A stretch of DNA of 64,000 nucleotides from Pseudomonas arsenicoxydans (GCF_900103875.1 NZ_LT629705.1:4349001-4413000); one strand, 5' to 3'. Shown: positions 1 through 8,972, counted from the stretch's first letter. Notes: generated by a model from the letters alone, not told the origin. Program-made: numbers and translations.

Positions 1-239
1 AGCATCGCAAGAATCAGCAGCCGGCGCTTTTCGAGCCGGTCGATGATGTAGCCGCCGTAGAGCGCGAGCAGGGTGGCGATGAACACCGCGATGCCCAGCA
101 GCAAACCAACGTCCTGTTGGTTGAGGCCCAGTTTGTTGCTCAGGAACAACGTCAGCAGCGGGCTGGTGATAGCGCGGCTGACGACGATGGTCAGCGAAAC
201 GATCATCAGGCGGCGGATAACAAGCGAGTAAGTGACCAC
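1..239 (-). CDS. MFS transporter, N-terminal fragment (cut by window edge)
   Basis: Reading leftward from a GTG at 239, the frame stays open to base 1. It gives about 79 residues containing two hydrophobic helices joined by a short basic loop (YGGYIIDRLEKRR), the usual layout of the first two helices of a major facilitator transporter. An AAGGA sits about 13 nt before the GTG; that spacing is long, so the start is uncertain. The gene lies downstream of the PrpD-family gene on the same strand, separated by a REPIN, and may belong to the same catabolic cluster as an alternative importer or exporter. Substrate cannot be inferred. The C-terminal part lies outside the window. Confidence 0.7.
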   Translation of the reverse strand, partial: MVTYSLVIRRLMIVSLTIVVSRAITSPLLTLFLSNKLGLNQQDVGLLLGIAVFIATLLALYGGYIIDRLEKRRLLILAM

Positions 240-300
240 GGTGGGGCAAATGTCCTTATTCAGATTCCAGGGTGTTCGACGTCATACCGAGTCGCTGCTA

Positions 301-365
301 ATCGCGGGCAAGCCCGCTCCCACAGGAGAATGCATTCCAAATGTGGGAGCGGGCTTGCCCGCGAT
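301..365. repeat. REPIN (two inverted REP sequences)
   Basis: A 24-bp arm at 301-324 is repeated as an exact reverse complement at 342-365, with 17 bp between. Each arm carries the imperfect palindrome GCGGGCAAGCCCGC followed by TCCCACA. This is the standard Pseudomonas REP doublet mobilised in trans by RAYT transposases. It sits between the MFS and PrpD-family genes. Confidence 0.93.
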
Positions 366-390
366 GAGTCCGGACCAGGAAACGCAATAT

Positions 391-1740
391 TCAAGTGAGC
401 CACCGATCCAGAGATCCAACCGATTCAATCTCATCCAGCTGCCACAACTGACTCAGCAGTTCCTCAGCCCGCTCCCGCGGCATGACCCGCCCGGCCAAAC
501 TAAAAAACTTCTCCTCCAGTGCAGCATCACTCAATGGATTCCCCGGCGCACCCAATGGCGGGTCGACACACAGGCTCGCCTGCCGACCGTCCACGGTCCG
601 CAGGCTGACAACGGGCTCGCCATCCTCTGACAGTAGCGGGTCCACTTCAAGGTGAATGCGCGACATCCACTGCGCGATGCGCGGATCGCCACGTTGCTGA
701 TCGTCATAGGCTTGCAGCCGGCAATGGCCATGCACCAGCCGGGCGGCGAGGGCATAGGGCAGGCTCATCTGCGCCGCCGCCAGTGTGCTGACATTCTGCC
801 CGCCACACATGTCCTGGAGAAATCCGCACAGCGACACATGAACGTCTTCCACCTGGCTGGCCTGCACCTGCAATTGATCCAGCAACAGGCCCAATGCGTC
901 GATGGCCGAGTGTGTTCCGCGACACGCCGCATAAGGCTTGATCGAGCAGCGGGCAAGTTTCCACACCACGCCCAGGTCGGCGTCCAGCGCTTCGGGCACG
1001 GCCGCGTCACCGGCCAAAGTCTTGAGAAAACCGCCCCAGACATCATCAAACAACTTTGACGGCCCGGTGATGCCTTCGCGGGCAAATCGCGCCGCCAGTA
1101 ATCCACCTTCCGCGGCACGGCCGGTGTGAAGTTTCTTGCTTTGCGAACCGTCATGAATGAAGGCCCACAGACCGCCGCTGAAGCTGCCGGCAATGCCCAG
1201 GGCCGACAGGGTTTGTGCGGCATCCAGACCAAGAATTCGCGCACACGCGGCGGCTGCGCCAAACACGCCACAGGTTGCGGTCGAATGCCAGCCGGCGCCG
1301 TTGTGGGCCGAATAGCTGCCGCACGCTTCGAGCACGCGACGGCCGATGTCGTAGCCGATGACGACGGCCGTGATCAGCTCGCGGCCACTCACCGGCCGCT
1401 CAGCCATCGACACCGCAGCCATCACGGCCGGCAGCACCACCGCGCCGGAATGGTCGCAGCCACCGGTGTCGTCCAGTTCCAGCGCATGGGCAGCGACGCC
1501 GTTGAGTATCGCCGCCTGGGCGGCACCCATTCTCAGGTCCGTGCCCCAGACCAGGGTGTTACCGGTTTCACCGGCAAATACCTGGCGAGCTTGCAGCGCC
1601 ACCGCGCTCTCGGCCCCGGCCAGGGTCGCGCCGAAGGTGTCGAGGATGTGCCGTTTGGCTTGCGCCACCAGCGCCGGTGGCAGGTCTTCGAACTGCGTAT
1701 CGACGCAAAACTGCGCCAGTCGCTGCATGCGCTCGGTCAT
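391..1740 (-). CDS. MmgE/PrpD family protein
   Basis: This 449-residue protein has the length and the features of the MmgE/PrpD family: an N-terminal helical domain with the ALELDDTGG stretch, the AHNGAGWHSTATCG region and the glycine-rich stretch near residue 170. Known members are 2-methylcitrate dehydratase (PrpD), cis-aconitate decarboxylase and iminodisuccinate epimerase. No propionate genes (prpB, prpC, acnD) are nearby, so a PrpD role is unlikely. The ATG overlaps the stop of the upstream CE4 gene by 4 bp (ATGA), which indicates translational coupling. With the lyase and amino-acid importer in the same cluster, an epimerase or dehydratase acting on an N-substituted dicarboxylic amino acid is possible, but that is inference. 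Confidence 0.85.
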   Translation of the reverse strand: MTERMQRLAQFCVDTQFEDLPPALVAQAKRHILDTFGATLAGAESAVALQARQVFAGETGNTLVWGTDLRMGAAQAAILNGVAAHALELDDTGGCDHSGAVVLPAVMAAVSMAERPVSGRELITAVVIGYDIGRRVLEACGSYSAHNGAGWHSTATCGVFGAAAACARILGLDAAQTLSALGIAGSFSGGLWAFIHDGSQSKKLHTGRAAEGGLLAARFAREGITGPSKLFDDVWGGFLKTLAGDAAVPEALDADLGVVWKLARCSIKPYAACRGTHSAIDALGLLLDQLQVQASQVEDVHVSLCGFLQDMCGGQNVSTLAAAQMSLPYALAARLVHGHCRLQAYDDQQRGDPRIAQWMSRIHLEVDPLLSEDGEPVVSLRTVDGRQASLCVDPPLGAPGNPLSDAALEEKFFSLAGRVMPRERAEELLSQLWQLDEIESVGSLDRWLT

Positions 1741-2624
1741 AGCAGGTAATCCCGATAATGGCGTTCATACACGGATGCCGGGTGATCCTCGGCGACAGGC
1801 GCCGCCGAATCGGCCCACCATTGCGCGACCTCGCCGGCCGTGGCGATCCAGGCGTCGTCGTGTTGCTGGATGCCTTGCAGCAATTCGCGCAACACGCCAA
1901 TCCGCCCTGGCGTGGCAATGATTTCCGGGTGCAGGCGCAGCACGTAGCACAGGCCGAACCGGTGAAACCCGGCAAAGTCCATTTGCAGGTTGCCCAAGGC
2001 GTGGCTGTAAGAGGCGATTCGCGATTGCGCCGGCGGCACGGCCGGGCTGAGGTTGAAGGCGAAATAGGGTTCGTCTTCCAGTTCATAGTGCAGCGGCAAC
2101 TCGATCACTTCCGCAGCCGTGGGATGCGCGAAGGGCAAATCATCGCCACGCCATGAGGACGACCAGCGAATGCCTTGATCCCTCAAGGCTTCGATGAAGC
2201 CCGGGGCGCCGTTGCCGGCCGGGATGCGAAACCCGGTGGGACGCACGCCGGTCAGCGCTTGCAAGGCGTCGCAACCCTTGGCGATCTCGTCGCCTTGCTC
2301 GGCGAGAGTGAGCGTGTCGTAGTTCTGGTGGCGATAGCCTGCGCAGGCGATCTCATGCCCGCCGGCCTGAATGGATTGAAGGTGCTGTGGATTTTCCTCG
2401 GCGACAATGCCGGGAATGCACCAGCTGCTGCGCACCCCGAGTTCTGCAAACAGATCGAGCAAACGCTCGACCCCGCGTTGGGTGCCGTAGCGCCAGACCG
2501 ACAGCGTCTTGTCGCGCCCGGCGACTTCCGGCGCCTGGGTCAGAATGCCGTGGATGTCGTTGTAATCGACGGTCAGGACCACGGCGCAGCGGTAGCCTTT
2601 GGGCCAGACAGCGGAATCAGTCAT
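1737..2624 (-). CDS. Polysaccharide deacetylase-fold (CE4/NodB) hydrolase, second paralogue
   Basis: This 295-residue protein has a NodB-homology fold: VLTVDYND near residues 16-23, GFRIPAGN near residue 135, and SSSWRGDDLP. It resembles PuuE-type (allantoinase-like) members more than secreted chitin deacetylases: there is no signal peptide, so it is probably cytoplasmic. The motif-2 region reads ACAGYRH (about 93-99), with alanine where its neighbour paralogue has the first histidine of AYHGYKH, so metal binding may be altered or absent. AAGGAG lies 8 nt before the ATG. The start overlaps the end of the preceding paralogue by 8 bp and the stop overlaps the PrpD-family start by 4 bp. It probably hydrolyses a C-N bond in a small molecule; the substrate is unknown. 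Confidence 0.85.
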   Translation of the reverse strand: MTDSAVWPKGYRCAVVLTVDYNDIHGILTQAPEVAGRDKTLSVWRYGTQRGVERLLDLFAELGVRSSWCIPGIVAEENPQHLQSIQAGGHEIACAGYRHQNYDTLTLAEQGDEIAKGCDALQALTGVRPTGFRIPAGNGAPGFIEALRDQGIRWSSSWRGDDLPFAHPTAAEVIELPLHYELEDEPYFAFNLSPAVPPAQSRIASYSHALGNLQMDFAGFHRFGLCYVLRLHPEIIATPGRIGVLRELLQGIQQHDDAWIATAGEVAQWWADSAAPVAEDHPASVYERHYRDYLL

Positions 2625-3465
2625 GGTGATGCTCCTTCAGCCACCACTGGGCGACATCGCGGCAGGTGGCGAACCACACGTCATCGCGCTGGCGCATGTG
2701 TTCGAAGAGTTTTTCCAGCAGCAGGATGCGCCCCGGCTTGCCGGTGATCTTGGGGTGGAACAGGGTGGTCAGGCACAGCCCTTCATTCATCGCTCCGTCG
2801 TACTCGCGGCACCAGTTGTCCAGGGTCAGCGCGTAGCTGGCGGTGCGGTCCAGGCCGGAAGGGAAGTCCGGTGCGCGGGTGTAGGCGAGGGAGGCGTAGT
2901 CGTCCATTTCCCAGCGGCCGGGGATTTCCACCAGCGGTGTATCGAAGCCCGGGACGTTGACCAGATACGGTCGGTCGTCGCCGCGCATGCTGCTCGAATA
3001 GGTCACGCCGGCTTCCACCAGCATGGCCGGGGTTTCTGCCCGCCAATCGCCGGATGGTGTGCGAAAGCCTTCGGCGCGGATGTTCAGGTGCTTCCAGAAC
3101 ACCTCGCGGGACAGCTTCATCACGTCCTTTTGCTGTTCAAGCGTCAGGGCGTAAAAGGATTCGTGTTTGTAGCCGTGATATGCCACTTCATGCCCGCGCT
3201 CGACAATCGCCTGGCATTGTTTTGGCCAGTTCTCCACGACCCAGGCCGGGACGAAAAACGTCGTCGGAATCCGGAACTCGTCGAGCAGATCAAGAAGCCG
3301 CGGCAACGCCCGATAGGGGCCGTAACCGCCGAAACCGAAATACTCGGGCTTGCGCCAGATCGAGCCGTTGAGCATGGCATCGCCCGTCGGGCCGTCGAGG
3401 TCGAAGGCCAGGGCGAGACAGGCTTTGTGCTGGTCGGGCCAGGTGGGGGGTAGCGAGGAGGACAT
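2617..3465 (-). CDS. Polysaccharide deacetylase-fold (CE4/NodB) hydrolase, first paralogue
   Basis: This 282-residue CE4-type protein lacks a signal peptide. NodB motif 1 appears as FDLDGPTGD (about 21-29), motif 2 as HGYKH (97-101) with both histidines, and motif 3 as FRTPSGDWR, followed by SSSMRGDDRP. Cytoplasmic proteins of this kind include PuuE allantoinase and other cyclic amide or ureide hydrolases. GGAG precedes the ATG. It is the first gene of a three-gene overlapping unit (CE4, CE4, PrpD-like) that starts after a REPIN downstream of the ABC importer. Having two paralogues in tandem, one missing a metal histidine, suggests a heteromeric enzyme or two successive steps (inference). Confidence 0.87.
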   Translation of the reverse strand: MSSSLPPTWPDQHKACLALAFDLDGPTGDAMLNGSIWRKPEYFGFGGYGPYRALPRLLDLLDEFRIPTTFFVPAWVVENWPKQCQAIVERGHEVAYHGYKHESFYALTLEQQKDVMKLSREVFWKHLNIRAEGFRTPSGDWRAETPAMLVEAGVTYSSSMRGDDRPYLVNVPGFDTPLVEIPGRWEMDDYASLAYTRAPDFPSGLDRTASYALTLDNWCREYDGAMNEGLCLTTLFHPKITGKPGRILLLEKLFEHMRQRDDVWFATCRDVAQWWLKEHHHD

Positions 3466-3503
3466 CGTTAGTGCTCCGACGATCTATAAACAATCACAAA
3501 CCT

Positions 3504-3593
3504 TGTGGGAGCGGGCTTGCCCGCGATGGCGGACTCTCAGGCGACATCAATGTTGAATGTGATGGACCCTTCGCGGGCAAGCCCGCTCCCACA
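3504..3593. repeat. REPIN (two inverted REP sequences)
   Basis: A TGTGGGAGCGGGCTTGCCCG arm begins at 3504, and its reverse complement ends at 3593; about 45 bp of unrelated sequence lies between. Same family as 301-365. It occupies the gap between the binding-protein gene and the CE4 genes. Confidence 0.93.
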
Positions 3594-3616
3594 GGTATTG
3601 CATTTAACTCGACAAC

Positions 3617-4441
3617 TTATTTCCCAGCGTTGACGGTCACGGTTTTGATCGCGCCCAGTTCCAGGTCCCATTTCTTCAGGATGGTCTGGTACGTGCCGTC
3701 GTCGATCATGCTTTGCAGCGCAACCTTCACGGCTTCACTCAACTCAGGCTTTTTCTTGCTCACGCCCAACCCGGTGAACTGCTGAGAAATCGGCAGGCCA
3801 ACGGTTTTGTACATGTCCTTTTCCTGGGTCTTGAGGTACGGCAGGGTTTCGCTGCCCTGCATCGCGGCATCGATACGGCTCTGACGCAGTTGCGCGCGGG
3901 CATCGGCCGAACCCTCGGTACCGATCACGTTGATCGCAGGCTTGCCGGCGGCTTCGCAGTTGGCCTTGCTCCACTCGGCGATTTCCGCCGGGAAGGTGGT
4001 GCGGCGGCTGGTGCCGACTTTCTTGCCGCACAGGTCGGTAATCTCGTTGAAGTCCTTGTTCTTTTGCAGGGTGTAGAACTGCGGACCGCTGGTGAAGTAG
4101 TCGACGAAGGTCACGCTGGCCTGACGTTCGGCGGTGTCGGTCATGCCCGACAGCACCATGTCCACGCGGTCGGTGGTCAGCGCATTGATCATTTGCTCGA
4201 AGCCGGTTTCCTGCCATTTGATCTTCACGCCCAGACGCTCGGCCAGGGCATTGCCCAGGTCATAGTCGAGGCCGGTGAGGGTGTTGGTGGCCGGGTCCTT
4301 GAAATCCATTGGCGGGTAGTTCGGCATGATCGCGACGACGATCTCGCCCTTGGCCTTGATGCTGGCCGGCAATTCGGCGGCAAAGGTGAAGCTGGAAGCC
4401 ATCAGGCCTGCGAGTACTGCGGGGATAACGAAGTTCTTCAT
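3617..4441 (-). CDS. Polar amino-acid ABC transporter, periplasmic binding protein
   Basis: This 274-residue family-3 solute-binding protein has a Sec signal peptide (MKNFVIPAVLAGLMASSFTFAA) and the typical features GLDYDLGNALAERLGVK, followed by a GMTDTAERQASVTF segment. It would capture an amino acid or related zwitterion in the periplasm for the permease and ATPase encoded just upstream. The ATG at 4441 is preferred to the more upstream in-frame codon because the signal peptide starts there and AAGAGAA lies at the right distance. It follows the ATPase gene by 39 bp. The cluster has one permease gene, so the channel is probably a homodimer. Confidence 0.92.
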   Translation of the reverse strand: MKNFVIPAVLAGLMASSFTFAAELPASIKAKGEIVVAIMPNYPPMDFKDPATNTLTGLDYDLGNALAERLGVKIKWQETGFEQMINALTTDRVDMVLSGMTDTAERQASVTFVDYFTSGPQFYTLQKNKDFNEITDLCGKKVGTSRRTTFPAEIAEWSKANCEAAGKPAINVIGTEGSADARAQLRQSRIDAAMQGSETLPYLKTQEKDMYKTVGLPISQQFTGLGVSKKKPELSEAVKVALQSMIDDGTYQTILKKWDLELGAIKTVTVNAGK

Positions 4442-4480
4442 GGTCGTTCTCTTATGAGTGTTGTGAGCGCCAAAGGGCAC

Positions 4481-5245
4481 TTAGGTTCGAACGGCAGAAA
4501 TGAAGCTTTGGGTGCGTGGGTTTTGCGGACTTATTAGTATTTCTTCGGGGCTTCCAGCCTCCACGATCTGCCCGCCGTCCATGAACACCATGCGGTTGGA
4601 AACCTCACGGGCGAAGCCCAGTTCATGGGTGACGACGATCATGGTCATGCCGGTTTGCGCCAGATCGCGCATGACCGACAGCACCTCACCGACCAGTTCC
4701 GGGTCGAGTGCCGAAGTGGGTTCATCGAACAGCATCAGCTTGGGTCTCATGGCCAATGCGCGAGCAATGGCGACACGTTGTTGCTGACCACCCGAGAGCT
4801 CGATCGGGTAGCTGTTGCGCTTGTCGGCCAGGCCGACGCGAGCGAGCAGTTCCACAGCTTCTTCGGTCGCCTCTTTGGGCGAACGCTTGAGCACCTGGCA
4901 CGGCCCTTCGATGATGTTTTGCAGCACCGTCATGTGCGGGAACAGGTTGAAGCGCTGGAACACCATCCCGGTGGCCAGGCGCTGACGGGCAATTTGCGAT
5001 TCATTGAGTTCATGCAGCTTGTTGCCGGCGATGCGGTAACCGACCAGTTCGCCGTCGACCCAAAGGCCGCCCTTGTCGATCTTTTCCAGTTGGTTTACGC
5101 AACGCAGCAAGGTGCTTTTGCCGGAACCGGACGGGCCGATGATGCACAGCACTTCGCCTTGCTCGACTTCGATATTGATGTCCTTGAGCGCGTGGTACTG
5201 GTCGTAATACTTGTTCAGGCTCACGGCCTTGACGATGCTTCTCAT
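4481..5245 (-). CDS. Polar amino-acid ABC transporter, ATP-binding protein
   Basis: This 254-residue ATPase of the GlnQ/HisP type contains Walker A GPSGSGKS, the signature LSGGQQQR, Walker [14 protein letters not shown] and the switch region VVTHELGFA. It energises import by the adjacent permease. The ATG at 5245 is chosen because GGAG lies 8 nt upstream and the family N-terminus starts there; the upstream in-frame extension overlaps the permease gene. Ten bases separate it from the permease stop, so the two are co-transcribed. Confidence 0.95.
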   Translation of the reverse strand: MRSIVKAVSLNKYYDQYHALKDINIEVEQGEVLCIIGPSGSGKSTLLRCVNQLEKIDKGGLWVDGELVGYRIAGNKLHELNESQIARQRLATGMVFQRFNLFPHMTVLQNIIEGPCQVLKRSPKEATEEAVELLARVGLADKRNSYPIELSGGQQQRVAIARALAMRPKLMLFDEPTSALDPELVGEVLSVMRDLAQTGMTMIVVTHELGFAREVSNRMVFMDGGQIVEAGSPEEILISPQNPRTQSFISAVRT

Positions 5246-5255
5246 GTTGGGCTCC

Positions 5256-6134
5256 TCAAGAACGCTTGCCGGCGCCGCGAGCGAAACGACGCTCCAGACG
5301 ACTTTGACCAAAGGACAGTACGGTGACGGTGGCCAGGTACCAGATACCGGCGACGATCAGCAACTCCATGACGCGGGCGTTGGCGTAGTAGATGTTTTGT
5401 GCGTTGTAGAGCAATTCCGAGTACTGGATGACGCTCGCCAGGGAGGTCATTTTCACCATGCCGATGAACTCGTTACCGACCGGTGGAATGATGATCCGCA
5501 TGGCTTGCGGCAGGATGATCCGACGCAGCGCTTGCAGGCGCGGCATGCCGATCGACTTGGCCGCTTCGTACTGGCCGGTGTCGACCGAGAGCAGGCCGGC
5601 GCGCACCACTTCGGCGGTGTAGGCACCCTGGTTGATGCTCAAGCCGAGGAGGGCGGCCACGAACGGCGTCATCAGGCTCACGGTGTCCAACTCGAACAGG
5701 CCGGGAATGCCGATGGTGGGAAAGATCAGCGCCAGGTTGAACCACAACAGCAGTTGCAGGATCAGCGGCGTACCGCGGAACAGCCAGGTGTAGGTCACGG
5801 CCACATAGCGCAGGATCGGGTTGGCCGACATGCGCATGATCGCGGTGATGACCCCGAAGACAATGCCCAGGGCCATCGCCAGCACCGCCATGACGATGGT
5901 GTTGAGCAAACCCCACATGATGGCCTGGGAGGTGAGGAACTGGCCGATGTACGACCATTCGATCTTGCCTTCGGCGAAGGCCCGCACCAGGCCGATGATC
6001 GCGATGACGATCACCGTGGCGAAAAAGATCCGCCCGTAGTAACGCCGTGGCACGTGATCGTACTGGGTAATGTCGAACTGGTTTTCCGCCAGTTTGCGCT
6101 CCGACTGGAGTCGTTCTGCCTGAGTCTGGCTCAT
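5256..6134 (-). CDS. Polar amino-acid ABC transporter, permease (HisM/GlnP type)
   Basis: This 292-residue membrane protein has a long hydrophilic N-terminal segment, a first transmembrane helix ([14 protein letters not shown]) and a His/Glu/Gln-type permease domain with several helices. The EAA-like loop [25 protein letters not shown] contacts the ATPase. GGAGAAA precedes the ATG at 6134. It is the first gene of the importer unit, lying after a REPIN downstream of the lyase gene, and is transcribed with the ATPase and binding protein. Confidence 0.93.
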   Translation of the reverse strand: MSQTQAERLQSERKLAENQFDITQYDHVPRRYYGRIFFATVIVIAIIGLVRAFAEGKIEWSYIGQFLTSQAIMWGLLNTIVMAVLAMALGIVFGVITAIMRMSANPILRYVAVTYTWLFRGTPLILQLLLWFNLALIFPTIGIPGLFELDTVSLMTPFVAALLGLSINQGAYTAEVVRAGLLSVDTGQYEAAKSIGMPRLQALRRIILPQAMRIIIPPVGNEFIGMVKMTSLASVIQYSELLYNAQNIYYANARVMELLIVAGIWYLATVTVLSFGQSRLERRFARGAGKRS

Positions 6135-6177
6135 GTTGTTTCTCCGTACACTGGTATCACAGGTCCAACTTGATCCC

Positions 6178-6267
6178 TGTGGGAGCGGGCTTGCCCGCGA
6201 TGGCGTTATTACATTCAACATTCATGTTGGCTGACCCACCGCAATCGCGGGCAAGCCCGCTCCCACA
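6178..6267. repeat. REPIN (two inverted REP sequences)
   Basis: A TGTGGGAGCGGGCTTGCCCG arm begins at 6178 and its reverse complement ends at 6267. It lies between the lyase gene and the importer permease gene. It is the third of three REPINs in this cluster. Confidence 0.93.
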
Positions 6268-6283
6268 GGTTTTGTGTTGTCTC

Positions 6284-7711
6284 TCAGAGGCGGAACCCCT
6301 GATAGTTCTCGGTCCACGCTTGCTGGGCGGCGAGCGCGGTTTTCAAGCGGCCGATCTGCTCGCGAACCTGTTGCGGTGCCGTGCCGCCCCAACCACTGCG
6401 GGCGGCAATGGCGGCTTCCAGGGTCAGGCTGTCGCGCACTTCGGCGGTGAGGCGTGGATCGATCTCGGCCAGCAGCGCCGGGGACGCTTCCCACAATTCG
6501 AGGTCGTGTTTCTCACAGGCCTGAACCAGCGCACCGGTGATTTCGTGAGCTTCCTTGAACGGCACGCCGCGCATGGCCAGCCAGTCGGCGACTTCGGTGG
6601 CGAGGGTGAAACCCATTGGCGCCTGGCGCCGCAGTTCTTCGACGTTGACCTTCATGGTCGCGACCATCCCGGCCATTGCCGGCAGTACCAGCAGCAGGGT
6701 GTCGACGCTGTCGAGCACGCCGTTCTTGTCTTCGCTCAAGTCGCGGTTGTACGACAGCGGCAGGGATTTGAGTGTCGACAGCAAACCGGTCAGGTTGCCG
6801 ATCAGGCGACCGGCCTTGCCCCGGGCCAGTTCGGCGATGTCCGGGTTTTTCTTCTGCGGCATGATCGAACTGCCAGTGGCATACGCATCGTCCAGCGCGA
6901 CCCAGCGGAACTGGCGCGACGACCACAGGCAAAACTCTTCGGCAAGGCGGGAAATGTTGATCCCCAGCATGCTGGCGATAAACAGGAACTCGGCGACGTG
7001 ATCGCGGCTGGCCACGGCGTCGATGGAGTTTTCGCAGACGCCGCTGTAACCCATTTCCTTGGCCGACTGCTGCGGCAAGCGTGCGATGGCAGACCCGGCC
7101 ATGGCTGCGGCACCCAGTGGCGACAAGGATGTGCGTACGTCCCAGTCAACCAGGCGTTGCACGTCACGCAGCATCGATTGGGCGTGAGCCAGCAAGTGGT
7201 GAGCGAAGACGATGGGCTGCGCTTGCTGCAAGTGAGTGAACCCGGGGCAAATGCTTTCGATGTGTTGCTCGGCCTGCTCCACCAGGGCTTGCTGCAAGGC
7301 CAGCACTTCAACGGCCAGGGTGCGTACGTGATCGCGCAGGAACAGGCGCAGGTCGTTGGCGGTCTGATCGTTGCGCGAGCGGCCGGCGCGCAGTTTGCCG
7401 CCCAGTGGGCCGAGGCGTTCAGTCAGCAGGCGTTCGATGAACGTGTGGACGTCTTCGTCGTCCAGGGTCGGCGCGATGCTGCCGGCGCGGAAGTCATCGC
7501 CGATGCGTTGCAGGGCTTCGAGCATGGTCAGGGTTTCCTGTTCGCTCAACAGCCCGGCGCGTTGCAGTTCACGGGCATGCGCCTTGGAGCCGGCCAGGTC
7601 GTAAGGGGTGAGGCGAAAGTAGCGCTCGGGGCAACGGGACAGGGCCGCCAGGGCTTCGGACGGGCCGCTTTTGAAGCGAGCACCCCAGAGACGGTCGGTG
7701 GTTTGAGACAT
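6284..7711 (-). CDS. Argininosuccinate lyase-type C-N lyase
   Basis: This 475-residue member of the fumarase/aspartase superfamily has GRSRND (about 110-115), the GFTHLQQAQP region (157-166) and the signature GSSIMPQKKNP (280-290) that carries the catalytic serine loop. Argininosuccinate lyases and EDDS lyase share this architecture: the enzymes eliminate fumarate from an N-substituted aspartate. GAGGAAAA precedes the ATG at 7711. Its location at the head of a transport and hydrolase cluster with a divergent LysR regulator, rather than near arginine genes, suggests catabolism and not the housekeeping ArgH. Whether the substrate is argininosuccinate or another N-succinyl-type amino acid is not decided by sequence. 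Confidence 0.87.
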   Translation of the reverse strand: MSQTTDRLWGARFKSGPSEALAALSRCPERYFRLTPYDLAGSKAHARELQRAGLLSEQETLTMLEALQRIGDDFRAGSIAPTLDDEDVHTFIERLLTERLGPLGGKLRAGRSRNDQTANDLRLFLRDHVRTLAVEVLALQQALVEQAEQHIESICPGFTHLQQAQPIVFAHHLLAHAQSMLRDVQRLVDWDVRTSLSPLGAAAMAGSAIARLPQQSAKEMGYSGVCENSIDAVASRDHVAEFLFIASMLGINISRLAEEFCLWSSRQFRWVALDDAYATGSSIMPQKKNPDIAELARGKAGRLIGNLTGLLSTLKSLPLSYNRDLSEDKNGVLDSVDTLLLVLPAMAGMVATMKVNVEELRRQAPMGFTLATEVADWLAMRGVPFKEAHEITGALVQACEKHDLELWEASPALLAEIDPRLTAEVRDSLTLEAAIAARSGWGGTAPQQVREQIGRLKTALAAQQAWTENYQGFRL

Positions 7712-8006
7712 TGTTGTTTTCCTCGTCGGTAAGCGAACTGAAATCGGTGTGCCAGGCCTCAAATCTCGCCACAAATCAATCGGGCGTGATGGGGCCAAAG
7801 CAGGTTTAAAAAGGGGCAGTTGCGAAAAGGCGAGAGCTGATCGAAGTGTCAGCTTTTAATGGTTCGAAATCAGTGAGTTGGCACTGAAGTTCGGAAATTA
7901 TTAGCGGTTGCCAAGCCTGGTTTTCTGTGTTCATTATTATTGGCCAGCTATGTTTTTGTTGTTGGACACAGGTTGTTGAATAGCGCGCCAGAGGTAAATA
8001 AGCATT
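7712..8006. promoter_or_regulatory. Divergent promoter region between lyase and LysR genes
   Basis: This 295-bp A+T-richer gap separates two genes read outward, so it must hold promoters for both. LysR regulators normally bind such gaps. The inverted repeat AGCTGA-N8-TCAGCT at 7835-7854 is a weak operator candidate; no firm -35/-10 pair was assigned. An ORF running across the gap on the minus strand is considered spurious. Confidence 0.5.
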
Positions 8007-8972
8007 ATGGAAACCCCACTTTCCAATTCCGGAAACCCGCCACCGAAAACGGTACACCGGGCGCCGTTGGCCCTCAGCGGGCTGGATTTTAAATTGCTCA
8101 AAGTCTTCAAGGCTGTGGTCGAAGCCGGGGGCTTTAGTGCGGCTCAGAACGAGCTGAATGTGGGGCTGGCAGCCATCAGCAAACAGATATCCGACCTTGA
8201 AATTCGCATTGGCATGCGCTTGTGTACCCGAGGGCGGGAAGGCTTTCACCTGACCGAAGAAGGGCGCCTTGTGTACCAGGCGTCCATCGATTTATTTGCT
8301 TCGGTCGACAACTTTCGTGATCGGCTTAGTTCCGCGCAGAATGAACTTATTGGTGACCTGGGAGTGGGGGTTATCGACAATACGATTTCCGACCCTAATT
8401 CCCCGTTAGTTGCAGCGCTTAGAAGTATCAATGAAAAGTCACCGAAAGTAAGGTTTCAACTTCAGGCTTCACAACTGGATGAAGTGGAGCGATGCGTTGT
8501 AGAGGGTCGGTTAGTGGCCGGTATCGTGCCGGTTTATCAGAAACGCGAAGAGTTTGATTACTACGCGCTGTATGAAGAACGTTCGGAGGTTTACTGCGCG
8601 GTTGGTCACCCATTGTTTTCGGTGCCGGACGCAGAAATAGGCAGCCACGTGCTCAAGGATCACGAGTGCGTCAACCACCGCTACGCGATTCATCGGGACA
8701 AGCTGAATTTTGCTCACTACGACAGTTTTTCGGCGTCAGCCACTCAGGTGGAAGCCGTGGCGCTGTTGATCAAGACCGGGCGATTCGTTGGTTTTCTGCC
8801 GCAGCATTACGCCGCCTCAATGGTGGCTCAAGGGCAGCTTCGGGCGGTGCGTCCGGACTTGATAAGCCTCGTCACGCCGTTCAATCTGATCCTGCGCCAC
8901 AACACCGTGCGCAGTCCGCTGGTTAAAGCGTTTGCGCAGGCATTGGGGGTTGATCTGAAGGTGCCGGTTTGA
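8007..8972 (+). CDS. LysR family transcriptional regulator
   Basis: This 321-residue regulator has an N-terminal winged helix-turn-helix (about 27-86, with GGFSAAQNELNVGLAAISKQISDLE) and a C-terminal periplasmic-binding-like effector domain from about residue 110. A 25-residue proline-containing extension precedes the HTH. AGAGG lies about 12 nt before the ATG. It is divergent from the lyase and importer genes and likely controls them in response to the imported compound or an intermediate (inference from arrangement). Confidence 0.92.
   Translation: METPLSNSGNPPPKTVHRAPLALSGLDFKLLKVFKAVVEAGGFSAAQNELNVGLAAISKQISDLEIRIGMRLCTRGREGFHLTEEGRLVYQASIDLFASVDNFRDRLSSAQNELIGDLGVGVIDNTISDPNSPLVAALRSINEKSPKVRFQLQASQLDEVERCVVEGRLVAGIVPVYQKREEFDYYALYEERSEVYCAVGHPLFSVPDAEIGSHVLKDHECVNHRYAIHRDKLNFAHYDSFSASATQVEAVALLIKTGRFVGFLPQHYAASMVAQGQLRAVRPDLISLVTPFNLILRHNTVRSPLVKAFAQALGVDLKVPV

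Noticed and set aside
6170..7732. 520-residue plus-strand frame opposite the lyase gene
   Set aside because: Begins inside a REPIN and is antisense to a well-supported lyase.
7806..8249. 147-residue minus-strand frame crossing the lyase/LysR gap
   Set aside because: It overlaps the LysR start and promoter region, and has no ribosome binding site or family features.
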